A DNA stretch of 51,676 bases, taken from contig CAITKP010000015.1 of assembly GCA_903892995.1 (NCBI GenBank), forward strand, positions 1 to 51,676, read 5' to 3'. Made by a program: the position numbers and the translations under genes. How positions within the stretch are numbered: the stretch's first letter is position 1; every line of letters begins with the position of its first letter. Source of the DNA: an uncultured Campylobacterales bacterium (GTDB taxonomy: Bacteria > Campylobacterota > Campylobacteria > Campylobacterales > Sulfurimonadaceae). The notes under the pieces were generated by a model. It did no database searches. It saw nothing but the letters and a program-made list of their open reading frames with translations, and was not told the origin of the DNA. Below are positions 16,780 to 27,001 of this stretch, piece by piece.

Positions 16780-19331
16780 TATGATAAAGCCTTGGTTATA
16801 AATTCGTGTGCCACTGTTTTTGCCTCAGGCAGTTTTGTCACATCTTTTCCGCCAGCTTGGGCAAAATCAGCTCTTCCGCCGCCGCCGCCGCCAAGAACAG
16901 GTGCGACTATTTTGATCCAGTCGCCTGCTTTTACGCTAGAGTTTTTGATCCCTGCTGCGATGAGAACTTTATCATCTTTAACTTGGAACAACATTGCACA
17001 AATTGACTCGTGTTGATTTTTAAGCTCATCTATGCGCTCTTTGATATCTCCGGCTGTGATCTCTGCGATAACATAAGCAGTATCTCCAAGAAGCTCTACA
17101 TGTAAGCTCTCTTTTGCTGCATTTTGTGTTTGTGCAAGCTCTTGTTTAAGTGTTGCAACCTGCTCTTTGAGACGATCGATTCCAGCTTGAAGGTCTTGGT
17201 TTTTTACACTTTCTCTTGCGATATGTAAAGTATGACGTTGTGCTTTGAGATAGTTATAAGCTGCATTGCCACAAACGGCTTCGATGCGTCTTACCCCAGC
17301 GCTTACACCGCTCTCTTTTGTGATGATGAAAGTGCCGATCTCTGCAGTGCTGCTTACGTGAGTACCGCCACAAAACTCTACAGATGCTTCGCCAAAGCTC
17401 ACAACTCTTACTTTATCGCCATATTTTTCACCAAACTGTGCTTTTGCACCGCTTCGCGAAGCTTCCTCGATATCCATCACTTTTGTTACACCGCTAAATG
17501 CGTGCATGATGTGAAAGTTGACACGCTCTTCAACCTCTGCGATCTCTTCAGGAGTCATCGCTTTTGGATGTGAAAAGTCAAATCTTAGACGTGAGGCTTC
17601 CACAGATGAACCCGCTTGAGCGATATGGTTTCCAAGTTTTTCAAAAAGAGCTGCATGAAGCAAGTGCGTTGCTGAGTGGTGTTTTTGCACTTCATCTCTT
17701 GACATATCCACAACAGCTTCTACTGTATCGTTTACATGTAAGGTTTCTTTTGTGTGGATGTGGCTTAAAATAAGTCCATGAAATTTCTTTGTATCCAGTA
17801 CATTTGCTATATTTGCAAGTGTTCCGATATCTCCCGCTTGTCCACCGCTTTGTGCGTAAAATGGCGTGTTGTCAAGGAGTACCCAACCGATCTGCTCTGC
17901 GTGTAAAGTATCTACATGTAAGAAGTTTTCACTTAACAGTGCAAGCACTTTTGCACTGGTAGTTCTATGCTCGTACCCTACAAAGTTGTTTTCTCCAAAT
18001 TTTTCAAGAAGTGATTTGAAATCGCCATTTGTCGCTTCATCTCCACTTCCTTTCCAAGCTGCCTTCGCACGAGTTCTTTGCTCATCCATCAGGGCATCAA
18101 AAGTAGCATTATCAAGAGTAAGCTCTTTCTCGCGAAGCATATCTTCTGTTAAGTCAAGTGGGAAACCAAAAGTATCATAGAGTTTAAATGCGACTTCTCC
18201 ACTAAAGATATCTTTTGTATTTTCAAGTTCAGCGTTAAAAAGCTCGATACCCGATGCGATTGTTTTGAAAAATCTTGCTTCTTCAAGCTCGATCTGCTCT
18301 TTGACAGCTTCTGCTTTTTGGGCAAGGTATCCATACTCACTTCCCATGATAGAGATCAAAGTATCGACAAGTTTGTACATAAATGGTTTGTCAAATCCAA
18401 GAAGATATCCATGACGAACACCACGACGAAGGATACGGCGAAGTACATAACCACGCCCTTCGTTTGAAAAGTTTGTTCCTTGGGAGAGTAAAAATGTTGC
18501 TGTTCTGATATGATCTGCTATGACACGAAATGATGCTCCGCTTTCGTACATGTAAGGCTTAGCAATCATATGAGAAACTTGGTTGATGATCGGCATAAAA
18601 AGTGATGAACCATAGTTACTTGTCATTCCCTCTTTTATGGCAACAACGCGCTCTAGTCCCATACCTGTGTCGATTGATGGTTTTGGAAGCGGAATGAGTG
18701 GACCATCTTTTACTTTTTTCTCATACTGCATGAAAACAAGGTTCCAGATCTCTAAAAATCTATCGCCATCGCCGCCCATGTAATCCTCTGGACCACTGAA
18801 GTTTTCTGCACCTTGATCGTAGAAGATTTCACTACACGGACCACAAGGACCTGTGTCACCCATCTGCCAGAAGTTATCATCATCACCAAGACGCATAATG
18901 CGCTCTTTTGCGATATGTTTTTGCCAGATAAGCTCCGCTTCATCATCGCTCTCATGCACTGTGACCCAAAGACGCTCTTTGTCAAACTCTAAAACCTCTG
19001 TGACAAACTCCCAAGCATAAGCGATTGCGTCCTCTTTGAAGTAATCACCAAAGCTAAAGTTTCCAAGCATCTCAAAGAATGTGTGGTGGCGTGCTGTATG
19101 ACCAACATTTTCAAGGTCATTGTGCTTTCCGCCAGCACGAAGACAAGTCTGGCATGAAGTTGCGCGAGGGTTAGATGGAACAGGCACATCGCCCGTAAAG
19201 ATCGATTTAAACGGTACCATTCCCGCATTGTTAAAAAGCAGGGTCGCATCATCTGGGACAAGTGGAGCACTCTGTGCTCTTGCGTGGTTTTTTGATTCAA
19301 AAAATCTTAAAAACTCTTCTCTGATATCCAT
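16779..19331 (-). CDS. alaS: Alanyl-tRNA synthetase
   Basis: The class II synthetase has about 850 residues. The catalytic core starts [26 protein letters not shown] and includes NNAGMVPFK and [15 protein letters not shown]. The editing domain follows with [12 protein letters not shown] and [14 protein letters not shown], whose His and Cys bind zinc and clear mischarged Ser. The C-terminus ends with the glycine-rich [16 protein letters not shown]. The open frame goes back to a GTG at 19343, but family proteins begin at the MDIREEF methionine, so I chose ATG 19331. It is the first gene of alaS-(CopD-like)-maf. Confidence 0.96.
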   Translation of the reverse strand: MDIREEFLRFFESKNHARAQSAPLVPDDATLLFNNAGMVPFKSIFTGDVPVPSNPRATSCQTCLRAGGKHNDLENVGHTARHHTFFEMLGNFSFGDYFKEDAIAYAWEFVTEVLEFDKERLWVTVHESDDEAELIWQKHIAKERIMRLGDDDNFWQMGDTGPCGPCSEIFYDQGAENFSGPEDYMGGDGDRFLEIWNLVFMQYEKKVKDGPLIPLPKPSIDTGMGLERVVAIKEGMTSNYGSSLFMPIINQVSHMIAKPYMYESGASFRVIADHIRTATFLLSQGTNFSNEGRGYVLRRILRRGVRHGYLLGFDKPFMYKLVDTLISIMGSEYGYLAQKAEAVKEQIELEEARFFKTIASGIELFNAELENTKDIFSGEVAFKLYDTFGFPLDLTEDMLREKELTLDNATFDALMDEQRTRAKAAWKGSGDEATNGDFKSLLEKFGENNFVGYEHRTTSAKVLALLSENFLHVDTLHAEQIGWVLLDNTPFYAQSGGQAGDIGTLANIANVLDTKKFHGLILSHIHTKETLHVNDTVEAVVDMSRDEVQKHHSATHLLHAALFEKLGNHIAQAGSSVEASRLRFDFSHPKAMTPEEIAEVEERVNFHIMHAFSGVTKVMDIEEASRSGAKAQFGEKYGDKVRVVSFGEASVEFCGGTHVSSTAEIGTFIITKESGVSAGVRRIEAVCGNAAYNYLKAQRHTLHIARESVKNQDLQAGIDRLKEQVATLKQELAQTQNAAKESLHVELLGDTAYVIAEITAGDIKERIDELKNQHESICAMLFQVKDDKVLIAAGIKNSSVKAGDWIKIVAPVLGGGGGGRADFAQAGGKDVTKLPEAKTVAHEFITKALS

Positions 19332-19456
19332 AATATTTCTCACATGTAAAATTGCGCGATTATAGCTGATTTGAAATTAATCTTTTATATAAAGGATGCA
19401 CTAACCCTCAAGAGATTTTTGGTATTATAATAACAATTTTGAGCGCGGGTAGTATA

Positions 19457-21256
19457 ATGAGTTTCACACCAGTTACGAGAATATCAAGAAATGTATTAAA
19501 AACTCTCAATGATTTTGCACAAGAGAGAAGAGTTGATCCTAAACTTTTAGATTTTGATCTTTTATCTTATGAAACTTTGATAAAAAGAGGTACAGATGAT
19601 GCATATAGGGCGATAGGTTCGAGTGAGATTTTGTGTGAAGATCTTATGCTCGATCCGCTTTTTTGTATAATACAAGAGTATGAAATTCGAATTTTTTCAA
19701 AAGATTCGACTAAACTCATCTCCACTATCAATCTTGCTCTTTCAAGTGATAAATATAAGATTAAAGCTGTTGCTACATTTGGAGTGGGAACTGTTTTAGT
19801 CGCGCATAAAGGGGTTTTAAAAGAGCTCCGCGATGCACTCTGGAAGAAAAAACTTCTTGCTGGTTTCTTTATCGATTTTTTTGAAGCCAATCTTGTAAAT
19901 CAATTGAAAAAACTTGTAACTCTTATCGGCTTTAATAAGCCTTTGGCAAAAGAGATTAAGTTTAGTGTTGCTTCTGGAATCAATCCTCAGCCACCTGTCG
20001 ATGCAAAGATACTTAAAATCTATCTTGAGCAGCAAACAGAGAATAATCTCATTCATCCCATCGAAACAGGTACAAATATATTAAGATATATAAAGCCAAA
20101 AGCAGGGATAGATGGACGGGGTTGTGATGCAAAATATATAAAAGTTCGCGAGCCAAGAGTTATTGATTTAAAGCCTTTGTTTGATGAAACAATATATGAA
20201 GTCGAAGGGGAAAGTGAGATTCTCTATTATGCAAAAAATGATGGATATGTAAAGTGCGAGCATGGAGTTTATAAAATTTCAAAAAAACTTTTTTTAGAGA
20301 GTGCAAGCTTCAAATCATCTGCAAATATAGAAGCCGCAGAGGAGCGAGATATCTCTGTTCATATTGGCGGTAAGCAAAAAAGTTATGAAGATGCAATTGG
20401 TAGCGGTGTAAGAATAGATGTGCGGGATTTGAATGTTGAGGGAAGCATAGCTTCAAATGTCCAAATTATCGCTAACGATCTGACTATAGAGGCACAAACA
20501 CATAGCAAATCAAAGCTTGATGTCGCAAATGTCGCAAACATTAAATTGCACAAGGGTGATTTAAATGCCAATGAAGCAAATATTGAGATTCTTGAAATAG
20601 GTAAGGTGACCGCTAAAACTATAATCAATATCAAGCAGATGTTGGGCGGGGAAGCGATAGCTCCTATTGTAAAAGTAGAGGAAGTGCTTTCAAACTGTGT
20701 CATAACGGCGAGTGAACTCATTGAGATTGGTAACATAAATGGGCATGGTGTGAAGTTGATTATAGACCCAAATAGCATGGAGAGCTATCACAATCAGATA
20801 GAAGAGTTAAAAAATAGGTTGAAAACTCTAAGTATCGAGATACGCCTTCAAAAAGAGGAGTTTGAAAAAGTTCATAAGGAACATTCAGCAGGATTGCCAA
20901 GAATAAAAAAGTTTCAACAGAGGATTTTACTGGCTCAAAAAGAGGGAAGCGAACCTATGAAACAAGATCTTATTCGTATAAAGCAGTATAAAAAAAGTGC
21001 AGAAGAGTTAAAGTTAAGGGCGACAAAAATTAGTGATTTGGAAATAGAATTTGAACGTTTTGCAGGTGAGCAAGAAAGGCTCTATAAGCAAGATCTTCAC
21101 GCAAAAATAGTGCACCATGGAGCGTATGATGGGCGCACTCAAATCACATTTGTAAATCCAAAGACTCAAGAAAAAGTAGTAGCCACTCCAACGGGAGAAC
21201 GAGAAACAATCACTGTCGTCATTGGAAGTATGGGCAGAGAAATAAAGATGGTTTAG
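19457..21256 (+). CDS. FapA/DUF342-domain protein
   Basis: The large acidic protein (about 599 residues from ATG 19457) matches the FapA/DUF342 family of unknown function, often linked with flagella or surface structures. The middle (residues 200-430) has the GIDGRGCDAKYIKVREPR and parallel beta-helix-like repeats (VEGSIASNVQIIANDLTIEA...). The C-terminal part (about 440-560) is a long coiled coil with NQIEELKNRLKTLSIEIRLQKEE. A TTG at 19439 would add six residues, but ATG 19457 is more likely. A TATTATAA-like -10 lies about 30 bases upstream. No signal peptide is visible. Confidence 0.75.
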   Translation: MSFTPVTRISRNVLKTLNDFAQERRVDPKLLDFDLLSYETLIKRGTDDAYRAIGSSEILCEDLMLDPLFCIIQEYEIRIFSKDSTKLISTINLALSSDKYKIKAVATFGVGTVLVAHKGVLKELRDALWKKKLLAGFFIDFFEANLVNQLKKLVTLIGFNKPLAKEIKFSVASGINPQPPVDAKILKIYLEQQTENNLIHPIETGTNILRYIKPKAGIDGRGCDAKYIKVREPRVIDLKPLFDETIYEVEGESEILYYAKNDGYVKCEHGVYKISKKLFLESASFKSSANIEAAEERDISVHIGGKQKSYEDAIGSGVRIDVRDLNVEGSIASNVQIIANDLTIEAQTHSKSKLDVANVANIKLHKGDLNANEANIEILEIGKVTAKTIINIKQMLGGEAIAPIVKVEEVLSNCVITASELIEIGNINGHGVKLIIDPNSMESYHNQIEELKNRLKTLSIEIRLQKEEFEKVHKEHSAGLPRIKKFQQRILLAQKEGSEPMKQDLIRIKQYKKSAEELKLRATKISDLEIEFERFAGEQERLYKQDLHAKIVHHGAYDGRTQITFVNPKTQEKVVATPTGERETITVVIGSMGREIKMV

Positions 21257-22668
21257 TTTAGTACCACTGATTTTATCTCTGTCATCTCTTCGATGGCAAA
21301 TCGAGGGCCTTCGCGTCCTACGCCGCTAAGTTTTACACCGCCATAAGGTTGGATATCAAAACGTAAGGTTGGCATATCGTTGATAACAATTCCGCCTGCA
21401 TCAAGCTCGTTAATCGCACGTTTTATAAGTGAGAAATCATTTGCAAAAACTGAAAATTGCAAGCCATAAGGCGAGTTGTTCATCTTCTCTTTTGCGCTAT
21501 CAAAATCATCTACTTTTATAAGCGAGACGATAGGTGCAAACACCTCTTCACATACGATCTTCATAGCATCAGTGACATCTGCCATCACGCAGGGATAAAA
21601 CAATCGTCCATCACTTTTGACCTCAAGTAATGAGCGTGCTCCCTCATCGAGAGCATTTTGCACCCAGCTATTTGCACGAATTACCGCATCTTCATCTATA
21701 AGTGGCCCCATAAAAGTATCATCATTGTATGGAGAACCTACAACGAGTTTGCTTGTTTCTTCGGCCATTTTTTTCGCAAAATCATCATAGATTTCACTGT
21801 TGACGTAGATGCGTTGCAGGGAGATACAAACCTGTCCAGAGTTTACAAAAGCTCCAATGGCGCATCTCTGTGCTACGAGTTCAAGATCTGCGGTTTTATC
21901 TATATAGGTTGCTGCATTGCCTCCAAGCTCTAAACTCACTTTTTTAATCCCAGCATTTTGAGTGATGATCTTACCAACTAAAACACTTCCTGTAAAGCTC
22001 ACTACTCGAGGGATTTCGCTTGTGATAAGTGCACTTCCAACCTCTGCATCACCATACACAAGGCTGAGCGCATCTTTAATGGCAAACTCGCTCTCGATGA
22101 AAAGTTTTGCAAATTTATAAGCAGTGAGGGGTGCTTCTGGAGTTGGTTTGAGTACAACAGCATTCCCCGCTACAAGGGCGGGGGCGAGTTTGTGTGCGAC
22201 AAGATTGAGTGGAAAGTTAAAAGGGGTGATCGCCACTACAACGCCAGCTGGCTCTCTTGTAAAGTAGGCTATCGATTTTCTTCCACTTGGCATCGCATCT
22301 GTGTTGATGGTTTCACCATGCATCGTTCGCATCGTCTCCGCACTCAAAGTCACAGTTTCAATAGCGCGCTCAACCTCTATACGTGCGTAAGCGATAGGTT
22401 TGCCAACTTCATCCGTGATAGTACGGGCGATATCCTCTTTATTTTCACGAAGCTTTTTTGCAACATCTAAAAGCCATGCGCATCTTTGAGAGAGAGGTGA
22501 AGCTTTTGCAGCTTCTGCCGCATTTTTTGCAATATTGAGAGCTATACGTGCATCTTTTGCTTCACAAAGAGGTGCTTGACTTACAAGCTTGTTGTTGTAT
22601 GGGCTGTGTCTTGAAGTGAGAGTCTCTTTTGTCGCTTCGCTTGAACCAAAATAAATCTTTGCTTGCAT
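21253..22668 (-). CDS. Aldehyde dehydrogenase (NAD(P)-dependent, lactaldehyde/GapN-like)
   Basis: The roughly 471-residue enzyme belongs to the aldehyde dehydrogenase superfamily. It has ITPFNFPLNLVAHKLAPALVAGNAVVLKP (NAD binding, with Asn near 152), FTGSVLVGK, the catalytic Glu in VSLELGGNAA near 247 and the nucleophile Cys in SGQVCISLQR near 281. It oxidizes an aldehyde to an acid; the substrate cannot be fixed. The closest general type is lactaldehyde, glyceraldehyde-3-phosphate (GapN) or sulfolactaldehyde-like dehydrogenases. An in-frame GTG precedes ATG 22668 and either could start. It overlaps the convergent FapA gene by 4 bases. Confidence 0.88.
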   Translation of the reverse strand: MQAKIYFGSSEATKETLTSRHSPYNNKLVSQAPLCEAKDARIALNIAKNAAEAAKASPLSQRCAWLLDVAKKLRENKEDIARTITDEVGKPIAYARIEVERAIETVTLSAETMRTMHGETINTDAMPSGRKSIAYFTREPAGVVVAITPFNFPLNLVAHKLAPALVAGNAVVLKPTPEAPLTAYKFAKLFIESEFAIKDALSLVYGDAEVGSALITSEIPRVVSFTGSVLVGKIITQNAGIKKVSLELGGNAATYIDKTADLELVAQRCAIGAFVNSGQVCISLQRIYVNSEIYDDFAKKMAEETSKLVVGSPYNDDTFMGPLIDEDAVIRANSWVQNALDEGARSLLEVKSDGRLFYPCVMADVTDAMKIVCEEVFAPIVSLIKVDDFDSAKEKMNNSPYGLQFSVFANDFSLIKRAINELDAGGIVINDMPTLRFDIQPYGGVKLSGVGREGPRFAIEEMTEIKSVVLN

Positions 22669-22679
22669 CACTATATTCC

Positions 22680-23426
22680 TTAAAATTTATATACCAAACT
22701 TGTTACTTGAGAAAAATCCTCTTGCTTAATACCGATCGCTGGTTTTGTGTCCACAAGATATGAAAGTTTTAAAGAGAGATAGATTTTTTCATATACAAAG
22801 ACTTGTAGTTCTAAACCATTTGAAATAAGATAATCATATAGTCCGTTGAGTTTTGGTTGGTAGTATCCAACGTAAGAGAGAGAAGAGTCTTTGCTAAACG
22901 CTTTTTTATACGCGAGATAAAAGTTTCCGCGTAAATTATTTTCTTCTTTATCAACCGTTGTTGAATAGGCGATATACTCGTGAAAAGCACCCATTCCAAG
23001 ATAGAGTTTTCCTAGCTCATCATCTTTGATGTGAAAACGCATACCTCCACCTGACACAAATCTTTCTTGGATACTTGTAAATTGATTTGTTTCTGATTGT
23101 GCAAATATTTCCCAGTTTATATTTTTAATATCATTGAAGGTGTGAATATATCTTAGATGAGCATAAGTTGCATTGGTGTTTTTTACACCCGATGCTTCAG
23201 CATAATTGACACTCAGTTCACCCCATGTCACATAACTTGCATTGTCATCATACTGCAGTTTTACGCCACCACTATAGGCATCTGCTTCTGTATTGCCACG
23301 CTGTGTTTGAAAAGATGCATTGACTTGTCCACTCGTGCCTGGTTTCGCACCGATCTCAACAGGTGCAATGGAAACGACTCCAAAAGAGAGAGAAAAAAGT
23401 GTAAATAAAAGAAGAAAAAAACGCAT
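22680..23426 (-). CDS. DUF481-type outer membrane protein
   Basis: The 248-residue protein has a signal peptide (MRFFLLLFTLFSLSFG) and a beta-barrel-like body rich in aromatic residues, ending TSLVYKF with a terminal Phe. The middle has LRYIHTFNDIKNINWEIFAQSETNQFTSIQERFVSGGGMRF followed by LYLGMGAFHEY, the pattern of the DUF481/YdiY salt-induced outer membrane family. The function is unknown. It ends 11 bases after the start of the aldehyde dehydrogenase frame on the same strand and may share its transcript. Confidence 0.7.
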   Translation of the reverse strand: MRFFLLLFTLFSLSFGVVSIAPVEIGAKPGTSGQVNASFQTQRGNTEADAYSGGVKLQYDDNASYVTWGELSVNYAEASGVKNTNATYAHLRYIHTFNDIKNINWEIFAQSETNQFTSIQERFVSGGGMRFHIKDDELGKLYLGMGAFHEYIAYSTTVDKEENNLRGNFYLAYKKAFSKDSSLSYVGYYQPKLNGLYDYLISNGLELQVFVYEKIYLSLKLSYLVDTKPAIGIKQEDFSQVTSLVYKF

Positions 23427-23495
23427 GAATATCCTTATAAAAATTATGAGATTTTACAAGAAGAAAGGTTTAAATCTGATAAGTAGAGAAGATTA

Positions 23496-23516
23496 GCTTA
23501 CATGTAAGCCTTTTTT
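23496..23516. terminator. GCTTACATGTAAGC plus TTTTTT (palindrome copy and likely terminator)
   Basis: A 14-bp palindrome at 23496-23509 is followed by C and six Ts at 23511-23516. It lies between two minus-strand genes. Read on the plus strand it resembles a small terminator; read on the minus strand, which the genes use, the T-run is upstream. It may therefore be simply a copy of the dispersed palindrome. Confidence 0.5.
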
Positions 23517-23552
23517 GCTTATACCCACAAGGGGTACTTCGCATGAAAAAGC

Positions 23553-24581
23553 TTATTTTTTTTGATTTCCATTGGTAATAAAAGAGATGATACCATCACG
23601 AGTAATGATCTCTTCATATTTTTTTGTACGCGCAACTGCATCTTCAAAACCCTCAGGAGAACCAGATTTTGTTTTTACTACAGCATTTGAAACACGAGTT
23701 CCCGCTTTGTTGTAGGCTTCGATTGTAGTTGTTCGAAGTGCCCAGATCATATTTGCAAATTGTGGATTTGCTGAATCGATCTTTTGTTGTGTTGCTGATG
23801 TTTTGATTTTGATCAGGACATTGTAAGCGCTCTCACTAAACTTATAGTTTGCATTACTGAGTTGTGATTGGAGCAGTGTTGCTAAAGTTTCAGAGTTTTT
23901 ATCTGCTTGTATATTGAAAACAAGTTTGTTTTGCGCATCTCTGATCTCTTTTGTGTACATTGTGTATCTGCTAGAGTATTTTGCATCATTAAAACTTGGT
24001 TGGATAGTTTTTAAGAGTGGAAAAATAGTATCAGTCTGGCTTAAAAGCGCATTGATACCATTGCTGAGTTTGAGTTTTTCAAAGATGGAAGCTGATGAGA
24101 AAATATCAAACTCATTTTGGAGTTGGTTATCTATTTTTGTGAGTTTTTCTATATATGTCTGCGCTAAGAGATTGCGATCTATTTGGATCAATACATGCCA
24201 TTTTTCTCCATCATTAGAACTCTCTTGGATCTCTACATTTGAGTATTCGATCTCTTTTGCTTTTGTTGTCACATCTTGTTTGACTTTAGATGCAACCTCT
24301 TCATTATCTCCGATTCTTGATGCAGAGACGCTAGAACTAAATGTAGCATTTACGGAGACAGAGATACGTGAAGAGATGTCAGCGAGAGCGTTGTTTTTAG
24401 CGTCTGTAATAGTTTTTCCCTCACCCACACCATAATAATAGCTACTATTATCGCTTGGAGTTGAGTTTATCCAAGCCGCGGATGCAGCTTTTTGTTGCCC
24501 CGATACTGAGCTAGATGCTCCGTTGCATGAACTAAATAAAAATAGACCCAATAATAAAATTGCTAGTTTGCTTTGTTTCAC
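23553..24581 (-). CDS. LPP20-family lipoprotein
   Basis: The 342-residue protein has a lipoprotein signal (LLLGLFLFSSC, lipid on Cys19). The LPP20 domain near residues 45-140 (YYYGVGEGKTITDAKNNALADISSRISVSV) is typical of Helicobacter LPP20-like surface lipoproteins. A longer C-terminal region follows, which may help anchor or interact. It is the last gene of a three-lipoprotein group on the minus strand (26884 to 23553) with 24-32 base gaps. The role is unknown. Confidence 0.8.
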   Translation of the reverse strand: MKQSKLAILLLGLFLFSSCNGASSSVSGQQKAASAAWINSTPSDNSSYYYGVGEGKTITDAKNNALADISSRISVSVNATFSSSVSASRIGDNEEVASKVKQDVTTKAKEIEYSNVEIQESSNDGEKWHVLIQIDRNLLAQTYIEKLTKIDNQLQNEFDIFSSASIFEKLKLSNGINALLSQTDTIFPLLKTIQPSFNDAKYSSRYTMYTKEIRDAQNKLVFNIQADKNSETLATLLQSQLSNANYKFSESAYNVLIKIKTSATQQKIDSANPQFANMIWALRTTTIEAYNKAGTRVSNAVVKTKSGSPEGFEDAVARTKKYEEIITRDGIISFITNGNQKK

Positions 24582-24613
24582 ATTTTTTCCTTCATTTTTG
24601 CTCTTGAGAAGCG

Positions 24614-25921
24614 TTAGCTTTTGTTCGCCGCTTCTGCTTCTTTTGCTTTTTTAGCCTCTTTTTCTGCTGCTTCTGCCGCTTTTTTTTCTGCTTTTTCTTT
24701 AGCGTTCGCTGCATCTACAATGATCGCTGTAATATCTTCATATTTTGAAGCTAAAGAGGATTGTTTATGTGCATAGTAAGTTCCCATGCCCATATTTGGA
24801 AAGAAGTATATTGCATTTTGTGTTAAACGTTCTATACGTGTTTTGATCTGATCTGCAAATTGAGGAAATTTGCCTTGCACTGCTGCAAGAGAGGTAAGCT
24901 CTTGAGGAAGGTGCTGTAAAATAGGCTGAGCTGCAATGTTTGTAACAGCAACCCCAAATGCACCATACGCTTCCGTCGCTCCTGTCTCTATCTCTTTAGA
25001 CGCTGTGTTTACATTACGTGCGAGTTTTACTTGTTCATCTGTGAGTTTGATATCCGCTTTCATTGCAATAACAGCAGAATCAAGCATCGTAAAGTAGATT
25101 TTTTCTTTCTCATCGGCAGTTGCATTTGCTTTTTTGATCTCTGCTTCTAAGGTAGGAAGTTGCATTTTAAGGAGAATAGCTTTGGCAGGGTCTTTTTTAG
25201 CATCTCCTTCAAGAGAACTTTTTTCTCCTTCTAGCTGGGCTGCTGCATCTTGTGCTTTATCAAGATCTGCTTTTGCAAGCGCTAAATCCTTTTGAAAATT
25301 TGTAGGCGTGAGTGCTATAAGTGCCGCAGAGAGTGTCTCATAAGAATCACTTTGACCCGCTTCTACCATTTTAAGATTTCCTGATTTAAACTCTAAAAAG
25401 TTTTTCAAACCACCCTCAAAACTAAAAAGATCAGGCCACTGTTTTGGATCATCACCATATAAAACTTGTGCTTTTTGTGCGGCTCTATAGGCAAGAGGTG
25501 AGATAGGATCAGCAACTGCGCCAGCTATCGCGCCAATATCAAATCCTGCTGCACTATTTAATTGATTTGCAAGTGCAGAACCTCCAAGTATTTTACGTTG
25601 AACAGGCTCACTGTAGCGAATAGTTGCATAGTATGGATCTTGTTTGAGTATGCTCTCAAGTACTTTTGTTTGCGTTGTATTAAGATCAGCTGCGATTAGC
25701 TTTGGCCAAGTTGTGTCACCTGAAATTTTGATTTTATTTGCCATGACGTGATTGACACGAACAATATCCATACCGATGGCAACGCGATTTACTTGTTTTT
25801 CTAAAGTCGGAACTTCAACCTGACTCGCTAATGTTTCTTTTAAAACACTACATCCGCTCATCCCCGCTACTATAGCTGCTGCAATGCTTACATGTAAAAG
25901 ATTTGTTGTGATTTTTTTCAT
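24614..25921 (-). CDS. Lipoprotein with coiled-coil middle
   Basis: The 435-residue protein has a signal with lipobox (IAAAIVAGMSGC, Cys24). The N-terminal half is mixed; residues about 205-290 form a long alpha-helical/coiled-coil stretch (LALAKADLDKAQDAAAQLEGEKSSLEGDAKKD), and the C-terminus is a KEAKKAKEAE-type helix. I recognise no named domain. It lies between two other lipoprotein genes, so the three probably act together at the envelope. The palindrome copy at 25888-25897 encodes the LLHVS part of the signal peptide. Confidence 0.7.
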   Translation of the reverse strand: MKKITTNLLHVSIAAAIVAGMSGCSVLKETLASQVEVPTLEKQVNRVAIGMDIVRVNHVMANKIKISGDTTWPKLIAADLNTTQTKVLESILKQDPYYATIRYSEPVQRKILGGSALANQLNSAAGFDIGAIAGAVADPISPLAYRAAQKAQVLYGDDPKQWPDLFSFEGGLKNFLEFKSGNLKMVEAGQSDSYETLSAALIALTPTNFQKDLALAKADLDKAQDAAAQLEGEKSSLEGDAKKDPAKAILLKMQLPTLEAEIKKANATADEKEKIYFTMLDSAVIAMKADIKLTDEQVKLARNVNTASKEIETGATEAYGAFGVAVTNIAAQPILQHLPQELTSLAAVQGKFPQFADQIKTRIERLTQNAIYFFPNMGMGTYYAHKQSSLASKYEDITAIIVDAANAKEKAEKKAAEAAEKEAKKAKEAEAANKS

Positions 25922-25945
25922 TTTTATATTCCTTTTTTTTAGCTT

Positions 25946-26884
25946 TTATTCAAACTCATCACTAGATTGCCCAAGTTCACCATTGCGGTTTTTGATAAGC
26001 CCTTGATTGCTCGCATCCTGTTTTTTTGTTTTTTCTAAAAGCTCATAGAAATTATCAAATCTTGCTTTTGCAGAGAGAATGAGTTCATCTTTTGCTCCTC
26101 CACGACTGAGCGCCATATTGTAGTTATCATTTGCACTGTCTAAACCGCTGAGATCTTCACTCACACTCGCTTGTGCTTCATAAAGGATAGCAAGGTCATA
26201 GTAGAAGTTCATATCACGCTTACCTTTGTATTTTTCCATTGCTTTAATTGCACCCTTATAGTTTTTGCTTTGTGCATAATCTATAACAAAAGAGATATCA
26301 TCAGGAAGTGTTTTAAACTCTCTGAGCTGGAATGTTTTTAGAGGAGAGATATCGGCGATAAAATCTTCTACAACATCATTGACCGCTTGGGATGTCAAAA
26401 CAGATTCGTTAGGAAGGTTTTTCACATCTTCTGATTGGCGATTTTTTCTCTTTTTATATGATTCAGATAGAAACTCTTCTGCGCCTCTTGAGAGTGTAAA
26501 GTTGACCTCTATATCAACAGAACGAGTGTTATGAGTTGCTTTGTAGTTGTAGTTTGCGATGTTCATAATCAGCATCACATCATTTTCACCTGCGATAGGG
26601 TTGAGAGCGATAAAGTTTGTTTGCGTCAATTTGGTTTTGATGGAATCAAGTAAAAAATCTTTGACTTTTGGAATAGTTCTATCTAAGTTAAGGATAGTGG
26701 GACTGATGGTAACAGCGAGATATGCACCACCTGGAATCTTGTCATCTTTTGTGACCATCTTTTTGATTTTTGCCTCTTCTCTTGGCGGAGAGTAGGATGG
26801 AATTGTTATCTGTGCGCCTGTTCCACACCCTGTGATAAGGATTGCAGCAGCACTTAAAATAAGCAGTGAGGATTTTTTATACAA
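25946..26884 (-). CDS. Lipoprotein, first of the three-gene envelope cluster
   Basis: The 312-residue protein has a lipoprotein signal (LLILSAAAILITGC, Cys20). The N-terminal domain reads GGAYLAVTISPTILNLDRTIPKVKDFLLDSIKTKLTQTNFIAL and then NYNYKATHNTRSVDIEVNFTLS, a pattern like curli-assembly CsgG/LpoB-type lipoproteins. A helical repeat-like part (YDLAILYEAQASVSEDLSGLDSANDNYNMALSRGG) resembles a TPR. The start is TTG 26884 with AAGGGG 8 bases before it. Function unknown; the family link is tentative. Confidence 0.6.
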   Translation of the reverse strand: MYKKSSLLILSAAAILITGCGTGAQITIPSYSPPREEAKIKKMVTKDDKIPGGAYLAVTISPTILNLDRTIPKVKDFLLDSIKTKLTQTNFIALNPIAGENDVMLIMNIANYNYKATHNTRSVDIEVNFTLSRGAEEFLSESYKKRKNRQSEDVKNLPNESVLTSQAVNDVVEDFIADISPLKTFQLREFKTLPDDISFVIDYAQSKNYKGAIKAMEKYKGKRDMNFYYDLAILYEAQASVSEDLSGLDSANDNYNMALSRGGAKDELILSAKARFDNFYELLEKTKKQDASNQGLIKNRNGELGQSSDEFE

Positions 26885-27001
26885 ATTTTGACCCCTTGTT
26901 TTGATTGTAATAAGTACAAACTAGTATAGTTCGCAATGATTTAAAGGAGACTGAAAGAGACTTGAAATTGAGTATAATCCTAAAAAAATTCAGAAGATTT
27001 T

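Noticed and set aside
19341-19350. Palindrome copy CACATGTAAA at the start of alaS
   Set aside because: The TACATGTA core is broken, so it is not counted; similar near-misses near 28948, 29967 and 32188 were also left out.
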